Shown here: positions 8,815 through 17,651 of the stretch, piece by piece
Layout of the letters: every line of letters starts with the position of its first letter
Position numbering within the stretch: position 1 is the stretch's first letter
Assembly (NCBI RefSeq): GCF_022352055.1
Contig: NZ_JAKRWM010000009.1
Coordinates: 217,661 to 281,660 of the forward strand
Origin: Cohnella mopanensis
Lineage (GTDB): Bacteria; Bacillota; Bacilli; Paenibacillales; Paenibacillaceae
Length of the DNA stretch: 64,000 bases
Direction of reading: 5' to 3'
The notes under the pieces: model-generated
What the model was told of the DNA's origin: nothing
Database searches by the model: none
Seen by the model: the letters and a program-made list of their open reading frames with translations, nothing else
Position numbers and translations under genes: made by a program

Positions 8815-8977
8815 TGTTGAATACTGGGCTTAGCTCTTGTGACACCCTCTCGGACGATCCACCAGCGGGCTGCGGCTGAACATCCCTACTGGAACCGACA
8901 CATCGGTTATGGAGAAATCCGCGCAACGAAAACCCATTTTCAGAAAATTTCATTTTGAAAAAGGAGCTTTCTAACTC
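8815..8977 (+). promoter_or_regulatory. rpsD leader, candidate S4 autoregulatory RNA
   Basis: The 160-base untranslated leader of rpsD is GC-rich compared with ordinary intergenic DNA and has several short helices, for example CCGA/TCGG around 8896 and GGA/TCC pairs around 8912. In Bacillus, S4 represses its own synthesis by binding such a leader. I infer the same here from position and length; I have not shown the consensus fold. The last 30 bases hold the AAAGGAG site for rpsD. Confidence 0.45.
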
Positions 8978-9577
8978 ATGTCAAGATATACAGGTCCTAA
9001 GTTCAAGTTAAGTCGCCGTCTGGGAATTTCCCTCAGCGGAAACGGTAAAGATTTAAAACGTGCTTTCCCACCGGGACAACACGGAGCTAACCAACGTCGC
9101 AAAGTCAGCGAATACGGTAAGCAATTACTTGAGAAACAAAAACTTCGCCACATGTACGGTTTGAACGAGAAGCAATTCCGCAACTTGTTCGATCGCGCAT
9201 CGAAGCAACAAGGTATTGCCGGTGAGAACTTCATGTTCTTGCTTGAGAGCCGCTTAGACAACCTCGTGTACCGTCTTGGCTGGGCTAACACTCGTTACGG
9301 TTCCCGCCAATTGGTTTCTCACGGTCACGTGACAGTCAATGGCAAGAAAGTCGATATCGCTTCCTACACCGTACAAATCGGTGATGTTATCGGTCTTCGC
9401 GAGCGTTCCCGCTCCCTGAAATCGATTAAAGAAGCTTCCGAAGGCCGTCATCATTTGCCGGGCTACGTAGAATTCGATGCTACTGCTATGGAAGGTAAGT
9501 TTATCCGTCTTCCAGATCGTGGCGAGCTTTCCCAAGAAATCGACGAGAAACAAATCGTTGAGTTCTACAGCCGTTAA
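8978..9577 (+). CDS. rpsD: 30S ribosomal protein S4
   Basis: A 199-residue protein that matches bacterial S4 along its length: [20 protein letters not shown] at the start, the [10 protein letters not shown] segment, and an S4 RNA-binding domain at about residues 90-150 with [12 protein letters not shown] and [11 protein letters not shown]. It ends in the characteristic IVEFYSR. It lacks the N-terminal zinc-binding cysteines of the C+ form, like the Bacillus main copy. S4 nucleates assembly of the small subunit and represses its own mRNA in Bacillus. It stands alone under its own promoter and is closed by a terminator, as in other Bacillales. Confidence 0.98.
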   Translation: MSRYTGPKFKLSRRLGISLSGNGKDLKRAFPPGQHGANQRRKVSEYGKQLLEKQKLRHMYGLNEKQFRNLFDRASKQQGIAGENFMFLLESRLDNLVYRLGWANTRYGSRQLVSHGHVTVNGKKVDIASYTVQIGDVIGLRERSRSLKSIKEASEGRHHLPGYVEFDATAMEGKFIRLPDRGELSQEIDEKQIVEFYSR

Positions 9578-9591
9578 TCCATTAGCCACCG

Positions 9592-9621
9592 AAACCACTC
9601 CAGTTACTGGGGTGGTTTTTT
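9592..9621 (+). terminator. rpsD terminator
   Basis: AAACCACTCC pairs with GGGGTGGTTT (one G-U pair) and leads into a T run, 15 bases after the rpsD stop codon. Confidence 0.8.
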
Positions 9622-9631
9622 ATTTGCCCAC

Positions 9632-9660
9632 TTGACATTGATAATGAGAATTAATATCAT
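9632..9660 (+). promoter_or_regulatory. Promoter overlapped by a Fur box
   Basis: TTGACA (9632-9637) and TATCAT (9655-9660) are 17 bases apart. Between them and reaching into the -10 box lies GATAATGAGAATTAATATC (9640-9658), which agrees with the 19-base Fur consensus GATAATGATAATCATTATC at 16 positions. Binding of Fe-Fur here would block RNA polymerase, so the downstream DUF1450-type gene is predicted to be switched on when iron is scarce. The frame of that gene is open through this promoter but cannot be translated from there. Confidence 0.75.
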
Positions 9661-9700
9661 CAATTGGAGTACCCCCATTTTCCAAGAAAGCTGGTCGAGC

Positions 9701-9925
9701 ATGAGGAAAATTAAGTATTGCTGCAAAAACTTCAAGCACGGCTCCAAGACGGTATACAAAACGCTGAAGGCCGAGTTTCCCGATATGAAGCAGAAGAAAA
9801 AGGACTGCCTCGGCGAATGCAAATTATGCACGAAGCAGTGCATGGTACTGATCGGCAAAACGGAAGTGATCGTGGCCCCCTCCCCTGAGGCGCTTTACGA
9901 GAAATTAAAGCACCGGATAGGATGA
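9701..9925 (+). CDS. DUF1450-type small cysteine-rich protein under Fur control
   Basis: A 74-residue protein with five cysteines: a Cys-Cys pair near the start, then DCLGECKLCTKQC in the middle, followed by an APSPEALYEKL helix typical of DUF1450 proteins such as YuzB. The cysteines could bind a metal or iron-sulfur cluster, but this is inference. The ATG at 9701 has only a weak upstream GAAAG. An ATT at 9677 preceded by GGAG is an unusual alternative that would add eight residues. The gene is read from the promoter with the Fur box, and ferritin follows 60 bases later on its own ribosome binding site. Confidence 0.65.
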   Translation: MRKIKYCCKNFKHGSKTVYKTLKAEFPDMKQKKKDCLGECKLCTKQCMVLIGKTEVIVAPSPEALYEKLKHRIG

Positions 9926-9987
9926 CCCGTTAATTTATGGTACAATTCGGGTAGATCCTACAAAGTTCAGAAGGAGTGAGTGGCAAG

Positions 9988-10494
9988 ATGCTGAATGAAT
10001 CTTTAAGCAAAGCACTGAACGACCAACTCAATTTCGAGCTCTATTCCGCTCATGTCTACTTGGCCATTGCCGCGTACTGCTCGGGCGAAAGCTTGGATGG
10101 ATTCGCTAACTTCTTCATGGTTCAAGCTGAAGAAGAGAAATTCCATGCGATGAAAATTTACAAGTACTTAAACGACCGCGGCAAAAGGGTAACGATGGTC
10201 GGAATGGATACTCCGAACAACGAATACACCTCGATCCTAGATGCTTACGAGCATGCCTTCGAGCATGAACAAGAAGTGACAAGACGGATTTACCATCTCT
10301 CCGATCTCGCTATGAATGACCGAGAGCATGCGACTATCCAATTCCTGAAATGGTTTATCGACGAGCAAGTAGAAGAAGAATCGATGTTCGACAGCATCAT
10401 TAATAAGCTCAAGCGCATCGATAAGGACAGCAATGCCTTCTTCATGATGGACACGGAATTCTCGCAACGGACTTTCACGCCTCCTGCTCTGTAA
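9988..10494 (+). CDS. ftnA: Ferritin (bacterial non-heme type)
   Basis: A 168-residue four-helix protein of normal ferritin length. Ferroxidase ligands are visible in order: the Glu of LNFELYSAH near residue 17, EEEKFHAMK near 50 supplying Glu and His, and later helices with EQEVTRR and DEQVEEE carrying further Glu and Gln. It should oxidise Fe2+ and store the ferric core in a 24-mer shell. The start ATG has AAGGAG eleven bases before it; a GTG at 9976 sits on top of the ribosome binding site and is unlikely. It ends with an almost perfect terminator-like palindrome. Being next to a Fur-boxed gene, it may respond to iron, although I see no second Fur box. Confidence 0.92.
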   Translation: MLNESLSKALNDQLNFELYSAHVYLAIAAYCSGESLDGFANFFMVQAEEEKFHAMKIYKYLNDRGKRVTMVGMDTPNNEYTSILDAYEHAFEHEQEVTRRIYHLSDLAMNDREHATIQFLKWFIDEQVEEESMFDSIINKLKRIDKDSNAFFMMDTEFSQRTFTPPAL

Positions 10495-10510
10495 ACCAAT
10501 CCACATAAGC

Positions 10511-10556
10511 ATAAACGTTGCCCCGCCATCCATAGGGAAGGCGGGGCAACGTTTAT
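10511..10556. terminator. Terminator-like perfect 17-bp palindrome after ferritin
   Basis: ATAAACGTTGCCCCGCC pairs perfectly with GGCGGGGCAACGTTTAT around a 12-base loop. The following T tract is short, so it may act more as an mRNA 3' stabiliser than as a strong terminator. Confidence 0.7.
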
Positions 10557-10579
10557 GCCGGGAGCGTATCTCAACCACC

Positions 10580-10614
10580 AAATGGCTGGCAGACCTAAGT
10601 CTGCGCAGCCATTT
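10580..10614. terminator. Terminator between ferritin and the ABC substrate-binding gene
   Basis: AAATGGCTG/CAGCCATTT with an inner CAGAC/GTCTG stem; T-rich sequence follows on the plus strand and the converging minus gene ends ten bases away. Confidence 0.65.
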
Positions 10615-10623
10615 ATTTGCGTT

Positions 10624-11955
10624 TTATTTTTTTACGATATCCGCAACCGCTTTATCCAATTTCTCTAGCAATTGATCGCTCTTGATTTGTTTGCCTAGGT
10701 ACTCTTGCATCGCCGCGCCCCATTGTTGCGTGATGCCGTCCGGGAAACGATCCCAGTTCCAAGTTTTAACTTGGTCAGGGTGTGCAGGAGCGAATACCGA
10801 GAAGTCGCCGGCGATTTTACCTACCGCATCCGGGTTCGGAGCGATGGAGTTAAGGGCGGGAACGAATTTGAAATCGGTCGTGATATATTTCTTGCCTTTC
10901 TCGGAAGTAACCAGCCAATTCAAGAATGCTTTAGCTTCTTCAGGGTGAGCGGACTTATTGTTAACGATCCAGTTGTTCGGAACGCCAGTGAAAACGTTTG
11001 GCTTATCAAGAAGAGGCACAGGCATCATACCAAGGTTCAAGCTTGGATCCACTTCATCAACCATACCTTGAATCCAGTTACCATGTTGAATCATTGCATA
11101 TTTACCGGAAGCGAATTCCGCAACTTGAGTGTTGTAGTCCGTCGTGATTGCTTTATCTTGGCCATTAGCGAACATGATATCAACCAAACGAATCCATTGT
11201 TTCATGATCGGATCGTCTTTGAAGGATTTCGTGCCGGCTTTGATTTCATCGATGAAAGCAGCTGGATCAGGTTGGTTAGCCAACGCGATGTTTAACGTGT
11301 GGATCCCCATGGACCACCACTCGTTCGTAAGAGCGAAAGGAATGATTCCTGCGTCTTTCAATTTCTTAGCATCCGCTTCAAGCTCATCAAGCGTCTGAGG
11401 AAGCTCCGTAATGCCTGCTTTGGCGAACAGATCTTTATTATAAGTGAACCCGTAAGCTTCCAAATTCATTGGCATGCCGAGCAGCTTGCCGTCACGAGTA
11501 ATTTGCGGTTTAGAAGCTTCTACCAAATCTTTAGCCCAAGGCTCGTTCGACAAATCTACTGCGCGGTCCGCGTATGGATCGAATGCCGACCATCCGGAGG
11601 AGTTGAAAATTTCAGGCTCTTCGCCAGCGGCAAGCGTAGCTTTGAGCAACGCGCTGTAATCTTCTCCGCCGCCGTGCGTCTCGATATCGACTTTAACGCC
11701 CGTTTCGGCTTCGTATTCCTTAGCTAGTTTGCCTAATGCTTCTGCGATTTCAACCTTGAACTGATACACTTTGATCGTTACGTCTTTTTTCGCGACTTCC
11801 GTTGCTGCAGGAGATTCCGCGGCGGAAGAAGCAGGCGCGGACGAAGTAGCTTGGCTGCTTGCTTCGCTACCTTTGTCGTTACTTTTACCGCAAGCGCTGA
11901 TTAGCGTTACGAGCATAACGGCTAGCAAAGACAGGATCGATAATTTCTTAGTCAT
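10624..11955 (-). CDS. Extracellular sugar-binding lipoprotein of an ABC importer
   Basis: A 443-residue family 1 solute-binding protein. Residues 1-22 are a signal peptide with lipobox TLISAC, then a Ser/Ala/Glu-rich linker up to about residue 55, then a two-lobe binding domain with VTIKVYQF, GVPNNWIVNN and repeated aromatic positions (NEWWSMG, TWNWDRF) of the kind that stack on sugar rings. It captures an oligosaccharide outside the membrane and passes it to the two permeases encoded upstream. ATG 11955 has GGAGG eight bases before it and is preferred over an in-frame GTG-like extension. It is the last gene of its operon and is separated from the permeases by a hairpin. No ATPase is encoded with it, so a shared MsmX-type ATPase is expected. 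Confidence 0.9.
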   Translation of the reverse strand: MTKKLSILSLLAVMLVTLISACGKSNDKGSEASSQATSSAPASSAAESPAATEVAKKDVTIKVYQFKVEIAEALGKLAKEYEAETGVKVDIETHGGGEDYSALLKATLAAGEEPEIFNSSGWSAFDPYADRAVDLSNEPWAKDLVEASKPQITRDGKLLGMPMNLEAYGFTYNKDLFAKAGITELPQTLDELEADAKKLKDAGIIPFALTNEWWSMGIHTLNIALANQPDPAAFIDEIKAGTKSFKDDPIMKQWIRLVDIMFANGQDKAITTDYNTQVAEFASGKYAMIQHGNWIQGMVDEVDPSLNLGMMPVPLLDKPNVFTGVPNNWIVNNKSAHPEEAKAFLNWLVTSEKGKKYITTDFKFVPALNSIAPNPDAVGKIAGDFSVFAPAHPDQVKTWNWDRFPDGITQQWGAAMQEYLGKQIKSDQLLEKLDKAVADIVKK

Positions 11956-12023
11956 TGTGTGACCTCCCAAGGTTATTTTTCTGGTGCTACAGCGTCATTA
12001 TAAAGGGGATAAGTTTATTCCTA

Positions 12024-12051
12024 ACACCTAATTTATTGTACTGTTAGGTGT
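12024..12051 (-). terminator. Intercistronic hairpin between permease and binding-protein genes
   Basis: ACACCTAA pairs with TTAGGTGT across a 12-base loop, without a long T run. Such hairpins often stabilise or separate the more abundant binding-protein mRNA from the permease part; that function is inferred. Confidence 0.45.
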
Positions 12052-12087
12052 AAAATCTTGATTATTTCGATAGGTATAGTCAAATAT

Positions 12088-12921
12088 TTACCCTTTGATC
12101 GAACCTGCCGCAATTCCCTCTACAATGTGCTTTTGCAAGAAAAGGAAGAACAACACGATCGGAATCGTACTTAGCGTCAAAGCCGCCATGGCCATGTCCC
12201 ATTTGCGTAAATATTGTCCGAAAAAGAGTTGAATAGCAAGCGGAATCGTCGTATATGTGTTGTTGACGACAAGCACCGGAAGCAAGTAATCGTTCCAAAT
12301 CCACAGGACGTTCAGGATAACCACGGTTGCGACGATAGGCCGCAATACCGGGAACACGATTTTCCAAAACACGCCGTACGGCGAGCATCCATCTACAACG
12401 GCGGCCTCTTCGATCTCCCTAGGCACGGATTTGATAAATCCGTGAAAGAGAAACATCGACAGCGAAACGCCGAAGCCCAGGTAGCAGATTACGATTCCGT
12501 AGAGATGGCCTCTAAGCTCGAAAATCGCGCTTATTTTCATGAGCGGCAACATAACCGATTGAAAAGGAATAATCATTGCAGCTACGAACATCGTGAACAA
12601 TAAACGGTTGAACAAGCTCGGACTGCGAACGATTCGATAAGCCGTCATTGAACTGATTATGACGAGCCCCGCAACGCTCAAGCAAGTTAGAACAACGGAA
12701 TGCATGAACACGATCGGGAAATCTATCGCTTCCCACGCTCTGCGGTAGTTGTCCAGATTAAAATGCTCCGGAAGCTTGGCCGCGTCAATAAGAATATCCT
12801 TAAGCTTCTTGAAAGAGTTGATGATCAGAAAGTAGAAAGGCGACAAGAACAACAGCGCCAGTAAAATCCCAATCACTTCCGCAGTGAACAACCCCGTTGA
12901 AAAACGTTTCCTCTCCAGCAT
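12088..12921 (-). CDS. Sugar ABC transporter permease (MalG type)
   Basis: A 277-residue inner-membrane protein with six hydrophobic segments. The EAA loop that docks the ATPase is visible as EIEEAAVVDGCSPYGVFWKIVFPVLRP between about residues 180 and 205 (only its ends named here: EIEEAAVVDG and VLRP). It ends in VEGIAAGSIKG, the usual C-terminus of carbohydrate permeases of this class. It pairs with the upstream permease, whose stop codon overlaps this start by one base, and the substrate-binding protein follows. Start ATG has GGAGG at suitable distance. Confidence 0.9.
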   Translation of the reverse strand: MLERKRFSTGLFTAEVIGILLALLFLSPFYFLIINSFKKLKDILIDAAKLPEHFNLDNYRRAWEAIDFPIVFMHSVVLTCLSVAGLVIISSMTAYRIVRSPSLFNRLLFTMFVAAMIIPFQSVMLPLMKISAIFELRGHLYGIVICYLGFGVSLSMFLFHGFIKSVPREIEEAAVVDGCSPYGVFWKIVFPVLRPIVATVVILNVLWIWNDYLLPVLVVNNTYTTIPLAIQLFFGQYLRKWDMAMAALTLSTIPIVLFFLFLQKHIVEGIAAGSIKG

Positions 12922-13811
12922 TAGACTTCCACCTCCCGCTTCTTCGTCAGCAATACTTGCGTTACCGTAATCAACGCAACGCCGAAGAAGAAGATCATCG
13001 CTTTGGCCGTTCCAAGTCCGTAATGGCTGTAGGTTAACGCCTCGCGATAAATGTTCAAGGCTATGGACTCCGTTGCATATCCCGGACCGCCGCCAGTAAG
13101 CGACAAGTTAAGATCGAACATCTTAAACGCGTTGGAAGTCGTCAAGAATAGGCAAATCGTTACTGCGGGCATGATCATCGGTACGATAATGCTTCGAAGC
13201 AACTGCCCCGAGCTAGCCCCGTCAATTTTCGCAGCTTCCAGCAAGTCCTTCGGTACGCTCACTAGAGCAGCAATGTAAATGACCATCATGTACCCGGCCG
13301 TCTGCCAAACAAAGACGATCACGATTCCCCAGAATGCCGTCGCTTTCGTTCCTAGCCAAGCTAGATTAAATAACTCGATTCCCGTTGCTTCTCCGATTGC
13401 CGCGAATCCGCGGACGAATATGAAATACCAAATGTAGCCGAGCAATAAACCTCCGATGACATTCGGCAGGAAGATGACGGTACGCAATACTTTTTTGGTT
13501 CTCAGCTTTTGATTAAGCAACATCGCTAATCCGAATGCAACCAGATTCGTTAGAATAACCGCGACTGCCGTAAACCTTAGCGTGAACCAGAAGGAAGTCC
13601 AGAACCTTTCGTCGTCCGTAAATATCTTCTTTAAGTTGTCGAGCCCGCTCCAAGCCGCTTGATTGGAAATCCCGTCCCAATCCGTAAAGGTGTAATAGAA
13701 CCCCATTGCAAATGGCGCTACAACGATCAAGATAAAGAACAGCAGCCCAGGTCCGATAAAAACGATTTGTTGCAGCCACTCTTGATGGCGCCCCTTTTGT
13801 CTCAATTTCAC
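12921..13811 (-). CDS. Sugar ABC transporter permease (MalF type)
   Basis: A 296-residue inner-membrane protein with six hydrophobic helices and the EAA-loop motif DLLEAAKIDGASSGQLLRSI near residue 190. It should form the translocation channel with the next gene. The start is a GTG behind AAGGAG; no ATG fits. It is the first gene of a three-gene unit (permease, permease, binding protein) transcribed away from the two-component genes, so the 210-base divergent region probably carries the control sites for both. The transported sugar cannot be named from sequence. Confidence 0.9.
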   Translation of the reverse strand: MKLRQKGRHQEWLQQIVFIGPGLLFFILIVVAPFAMGFYYTFTDWDGISNQAAWSGLDNLKKIFTDDERFWTSFWFTLRFTAVAVILTNLVAFGLAMLLNQKLRTKKVLRTVIFLPNVIGGLLLGYIWYFIFVRGFAAIGEATGIELFNLAWLGTKATAFWGIVIVFVWQTAGYMMVIYIAALVSVPKDLLEAAKIDGASSGQLLRSIIVPMIMPAVTICLFLTTSNAFKMFDLNLSLTGGGPGYATESIALNIYREALTYSHYGLGTAKAMIFFFGVALITVTQVLLTKKREVEV

Positions 13812-13930
13812 ACTGCATGCTCCTTTCGGAAATCTAGGTGCTAATCCCCAATATTCCGTTCATAGCCCCAGTATAAGGCCGAGCAATTCCATGCAACCAC
13901 AGAGAATGATGATGTCCAAGGTGGAATATA

Positions 13931-13968
13931 TTGACCATATTCTCATGAACCATATTGTTATTGACCAT
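13931..13968. promoter_or_regulatory. Direct repeats in the divergent control region
   Basis: TTGACCAT occurs at 13931 and again at 13961, exactly 30 bases (about three helical turns) apart, with a related CCATATT between them. They lie between the ABC importer and its likely two-component regulator. TTGACC (13931) with TATTGT 16 bases further on could also be a promoter for the sensor gene. Confidence 0.35.
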
Positions 13969-14022
13969 CAGACAAGCTTTGGTTTACTGTTTGATAAACA
14001 AACGTATGGAAGAGGCGTCCAG

Positions 14023-15867
14023 ATGATGAAGCTATCTCTATTTCGCAACACCATCCGCAATAAGCTCATGCTTCTGCTTCTCATCGCGACAATCTTGCCG
14101 ATCGCAACTTCGATGGTCATCTCGTATAATTCCACTAAACGTTCGATTTCGGAGGAAGCTTACGAGAAAAACGCCAGGGTCTTATCGCTTGGCAGAGCCA
14201 ACTTACAAAGCTATATGCAAAATATTAACCAGAAATCGTTAGCGGTCTATAACTCTATCAACGTCCCTCGTTCTTTGTATTACATCTTGGAGCACAACAT
14301 GGAGGATGAAGTGTTTCCAAGTGACCTTACAGACGTCATACGCAATCGCAATCTACTCAGAGACCACTTGCTGAACATTTATCAAAGCGTTAAAGAATCC
14401 CATCAAGTTCGACTTCATGTCGTCTCCACTAACACGACTTATTTATTAAACAATAGCGGCGATAAAATAAGAGCGGATATTCCCACGGACGAATATAGAG
14501 TCCTCACGAAGAAACCGTATATCGAGCCAAGCCACTTAAGCCATAATTATGGGCTCGAAGCCCGCTCTACAGATCAAAGCGAGCTTGTGTTCACCCTCCA
14601 TCGCCCGATCTTTCTTGCACCCAGCGAGGTATTGATGGCCCAGTTGTCCATCGACGTCAAGCTTGACGCGCTTATGGACTTAAACCGCCACCTCTACGAT
14701 CCGGGTAAAGAAAAGTTTTATATTGTCGACGCTTCCGGGAATACGATCATTTCGTCGGAGGAAGGAGCTGCGGGCAAGCCTTTAGAAGGGGATTGGCTCA
14801 AGGAAATCCGTAAGGGGGATTTGTCCAACGGTTATCTGAAGTGGGAGGATTCCCACTTTGCGGGCATCGTTTTCTATGATCGGGTAACGACTCCGATGAT
14901 GGATTGGTACTTGGTCAAATTGACCCCTTACGAGCATTTGTACAAAACCGCGGAAGGCATTACCCGAATTAACACTTGGGTGGGAGCCATGTTCTTAACG
15001 ATTGCGGTACTCGCTACGCTGTTGATCTCTTACCGTTTTACAAAACCATTGCTAAGCCTTATAGGTTACGTCAATCAAATTGAGCGCGGACATTTGAACG
15101 TAGATATCGATATTCGAAGCAACGATGAGATCGGCCTTCTCTCGAGAAGATTCCGATCGATGATGCAGACGATCAATAATTTGATTCTCAAAGAGTACCG
15201 ACTAGAACTCGCCAACAAAACCAACCAGCTCAAAGCATTGCAAGCGCAGGTTAATCCGCATTTCCTGTACAATGCTTTGCAATCTATCGGCACTGTCGCC
15301 TTGCAGCATAAAGACCAACAAATTTATTCCCTCGTAACTTCGTTAGGCAAAATGATGCGCTATAATATGAACACTGGAGAGTCTATCGTCGAGCTCGAGA
15401 AGGAGCTCGGGTACGTGCAAGCCTATTTGGATTTACAGAAGCAACGATTCGACAAGTCGCTCGAAATCCAGTATTTGATAGATCCCGAGGCTCGTTCCAT
15501 TCCCGTACCTAAGATGATTCTTCAGCCGCTCGTCGAAAATTTCTTCAAGCACGGGTTCAAGCAGAATGACGACGAACCTGCAAGGTTAATGATATCTTGC
15601 TCGCTGCAAGATCAAATTCTCCTCATACGCATACAAGACAATGGTGCCGGAATGTCCGACGAGGAATTGGCGGTAGTGAACGACGGATTGAACCTTGGAG
15701 AAGCGGCCAGTTGGGGCAAAGAAAGCGGAATCGGATTGCTGAACGTGCTCTCTCGTTTGCAGCTTCATTTTCACGAATCGGCCTCCATCGAACTCACTAA
15801 TGCCAGCCCGCAAGGTCTTATCGTTGAACTTCGAATCCCGCTCGGAAGGGAGCTGACATCAGAATGA
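14023..15867 (+). CDS. YesM-type sensor histidine kinase
   Basis: A 614-residue membrane sensor. One helix near residues 10-35 and another near 300-320 flank an extracytoplasmic sensing domain of about 260 residues (Cache-like). A HAMP region follows (about 325-375, EIGLLSRRF), then the His_kinase domain with QVNPHFLYNALQSI near 405, whose His is the phosphorylation site, and an ATPase domain with QPLVENFFKHG and DNGAGM. It should phosphorylate the AraC-type regulator encoded next, with which it overlaps by four bases (ATGA). The frame is open 44 codons upstream, but ATG 14023 sits seven bases after AGAGG and just before the first helix. Confidence 0.9.
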   Translation: MMKLSLFRNTIRNKLMLLLLIATILPIATSMVISYNSTKRSISEEAYEKNARVLSLGRANLQSYMQNINQKSLAVYNSINVPRSLYYILEHNMEDEVFPSDLTDVIRNRNLLRDHLLNIYQSVKESHQVRLHVVSTNTTYLLNNSGDKIRADIPTDEYRVLTKKPYIEPSHLSHNYGLEARSTDQSELVFTLHRPIFLAPSEVLMAQLSIDVKLDALMDLNRHLYDPGKEKFYIVDASGNTIISSEEGAAGKPLEGDWLKEIRKGDLSNGYLKWEDSHFAGIVFYDRVTTPMMDWYLVKLTPYEHLYKTAEGITRINTWVGAMFLTIAVLATLLISYRFTKPLLSLIGYVNQIERGHLNVDIDIRSNDEIGLLSRRFRSMMQTINNLILKEYRLELANKTNQLKALQAQVNPHFLYNALQSIGTVALQHKDQQIYSLVTSLGKMMRYNMNTGESIVELEKELGYVQAYLDLQKQRFDKSLEIQYLIDPEARSIPVPKMILQPLVENFFKHGFKQNDDEPARLMISCSLQDQILLIRIQDNGAGMSDEELAVVNDGLNLGEAASWGKESGIGLLNVLSRLQLHFHESASIELTNASPQGLIVELRIPLGRELTSE

Positions 15868-17471
15868 AGGCGATCATTATCGATGACGAGAAACACGTTC
15901 GGGAAGCGATTAGGCTTCTCGTTCCATGGGAGCAAATGGGGATCTCGTCCGTACTTGAAGCGGCTGATGGACAAGCAGCCATTCGATTAATGGCCTCGGA
16001 AAACCCCGCTATTATTTTCACTGATATGATGATGCCTCACATGGGCGGCTTGGAACTTCTAGCTTGGGTATCGGAACATGCGCCATGCAGCAAAATTATC
16101 GTGATAAGCGGCCATGACGACTTCAATTTCGTACGGCAAACCGTGAAATACGGCGGGATGGATTACTTGCTGAAGCCCATTGACGAAACGCAGCTGTTGA
16201 CGGCTTTGTCTAAAGCAATCGAAGAATGGAACGCCGACGAAGATGCACGATGCAGGGATAGAAACCGGAGCATGGAGATCAATCAACTTAAACCCGTTTA
16301 TTTGGACAAATTTTTCTCCACCATGCTGAGCGAACCGGTAGATTCCTCTATCATTCAAGAAACGCTTCAACAGCAATTCGGAATCCTTTCTCCGGTATCG
16401 GAAGCACGGTTATGCATATTAAGCCTGGAGCTTACCCCCCCGTTCATTCGTCATAAGTTTGCGGCTGGCTGGGATCTGCTCATCTTCTCGATCACCAATA
16501 TTTGTAATGAGATTCTCGGCAACCGCTGTTCCGGTTATGCTTTCCGTTACTGGGGGCAAGAAAATGAAATCATTATCCTCTTATGGAAAAACGCAAATCT
16601 CGCCGAGAAGCTGCTTGCCGAAATAAACGAGGGGATCTATCAAGTATTGAAAGCAAGATTCGGATTCGGCATAGGTAACGTCGTCGCGTTTCCAAGCCAG
16701 TTGCAGCAGTCATATAAGCAAGCTCGAAGAGCCGTCCGGCAATGCAACCTTCGTCATGAAGGAAATTGGATTCAAGCCTATTCCTCCATCGATACCGAAT
16801 CCAACAACGTCGTTTTCTTCACCGAACACGAGCAAAGAATTCGATACGCCGTGCAGAGCGGAGACAAGGACCAGTTGCCCGCCGCTTTCGAGCCTTGGTT
16901 CAAAGCGGTCGAACAAAGCGACTTCATCACACTCGAACAGCTGCAGCATTGGTGGCAAGAATTCCGGCTTGCGCAGACGATGTGGATTAAAGGCTCCGCG
17001 GCATCTCTGCCCGGAACGGGCGACAGTCCGTTGCCTGCTGTATGGAATGACGAGGGTAGGTTCGACTTAGAAGCGTGGAAACACGGCTACATGAGAGAAA
17101 CTCTATTGATCATGGAGCAGTTGTCTGGCGGTACAGACTCCGGTCAGAGTTCTATGCAAGCCATTGCGAAATACATTGACCAATTTCTGCATGAGGAACT
17201 ATCGCTGCAGGACATTTCAAATCGCTTTTTCCTTAGCAGGGAATATATTTCGCGTAAATTCAAGCAGGAAATGAATGAGAATCTAACCGACTATATTACG
17301 CGAATTCGAATCGAAAGGGCTAAGGGACTGCTCACCGAGACTCCATTAAAGATCGCCCAAATATCCGAGATGGTCGGTTTTCAGGATGAGAAATATTTCA
17401 GCAAAGTGTTCAAAAAAGGGACGGATTGCTCACCTAACGAATTCCGCAAGCAGCATCACGGAAATAGATAA
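15864..17471 (+). CDS. YesN-type response regulator with AraC DNA-binding domain
   Basis: A 535-residue regulator. The receiver domain covers residues 1-120, with acidic pocket DDE at 7-9, phospho-acceptor Asp in IIFTDMMMPHMGG near 54, and Lys in DYLLKPID near 104. A long middle region has no recognised domain. The C-terminal 100 residues form an AraC/XylS pair of helix-turn-helix motifs (LSLQDISNRFFLSREYIS, then KIAQISEMVGFQDEKYFSK split across two helices). It overlaps the kinase gene by four bases. In Paenibacillus such pairs usually control the neighbouring sugar ABC operon, here divergent. Confidence 0.9.
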   Translation: MKAIIIDDEKHVREAIRLLVPWEQMGISSVLEAADGQAAIRLMASENPAIIFTDMMMPHMGGLELLAWVSEHAPCSKIIVISGHDDFNFVRQTVKYGGMDYLLKPIDETQLLTALSKAIEEWNADEDARCRDRNRSMEINQLKPVYLDKFFSTMLSEPVDSSIIQETLQQQFGILSPVSEARLCILSLELTPPFIRHKFAAGWDLLIFSITNICNEILGNRCSGYAFRYWGQENEIIILLWKNANLAEKLLAEINEGIYQVLKARFGFGIGNVVAFPSQLQQSYKQARRAVRQCNLRHEGNWIQAYSSIDTESNNVVFFTEHEQRIRYAVQSGDKDQLPAAFEPWFKAVEQSDFITLEQLQHWWQEFRLAQTMWIKGSAASLPGTGDSPLPAVWNDEGRFDLEAWKHGYMRETLLIMEQLSGGTDSGQSSMQAIAKYIDQFLHEELSLQDISNRFFLSREYISRKFKQEMNENLTDYITRIRIERAKGLLTETPLKIAQISEMVGFQDEKYFSKVFKKGTDCSPNEFRKQHHGNR

Positions 17472-17484
17472 AGAAGCACAAAAA

Positions 17485-17526
17485 AAGGAGATTGCCCAAT
17501 CTAACTGGGCAGTCTCCTTGCGTTTT
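17485..17526 (+). terminator. Terminator of the two-component operon
   Basis: AAGGAGATTGCCCA pairs with TGGGCAGTCTCCTT (one mismatch), followed by a T-rich tail. Confidence 0.8.
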
Positions 17527-17651
17527 AAATAAGGGGGATTGAAAGTAGTCGGATGACATGTTACTATATTTTACGATAAAATAAATTAATATTAAATTAT
17601 AGCACAGTTATTTATATTTGTCAAACATTAAAATTCAGGAGGAAATAGGAA

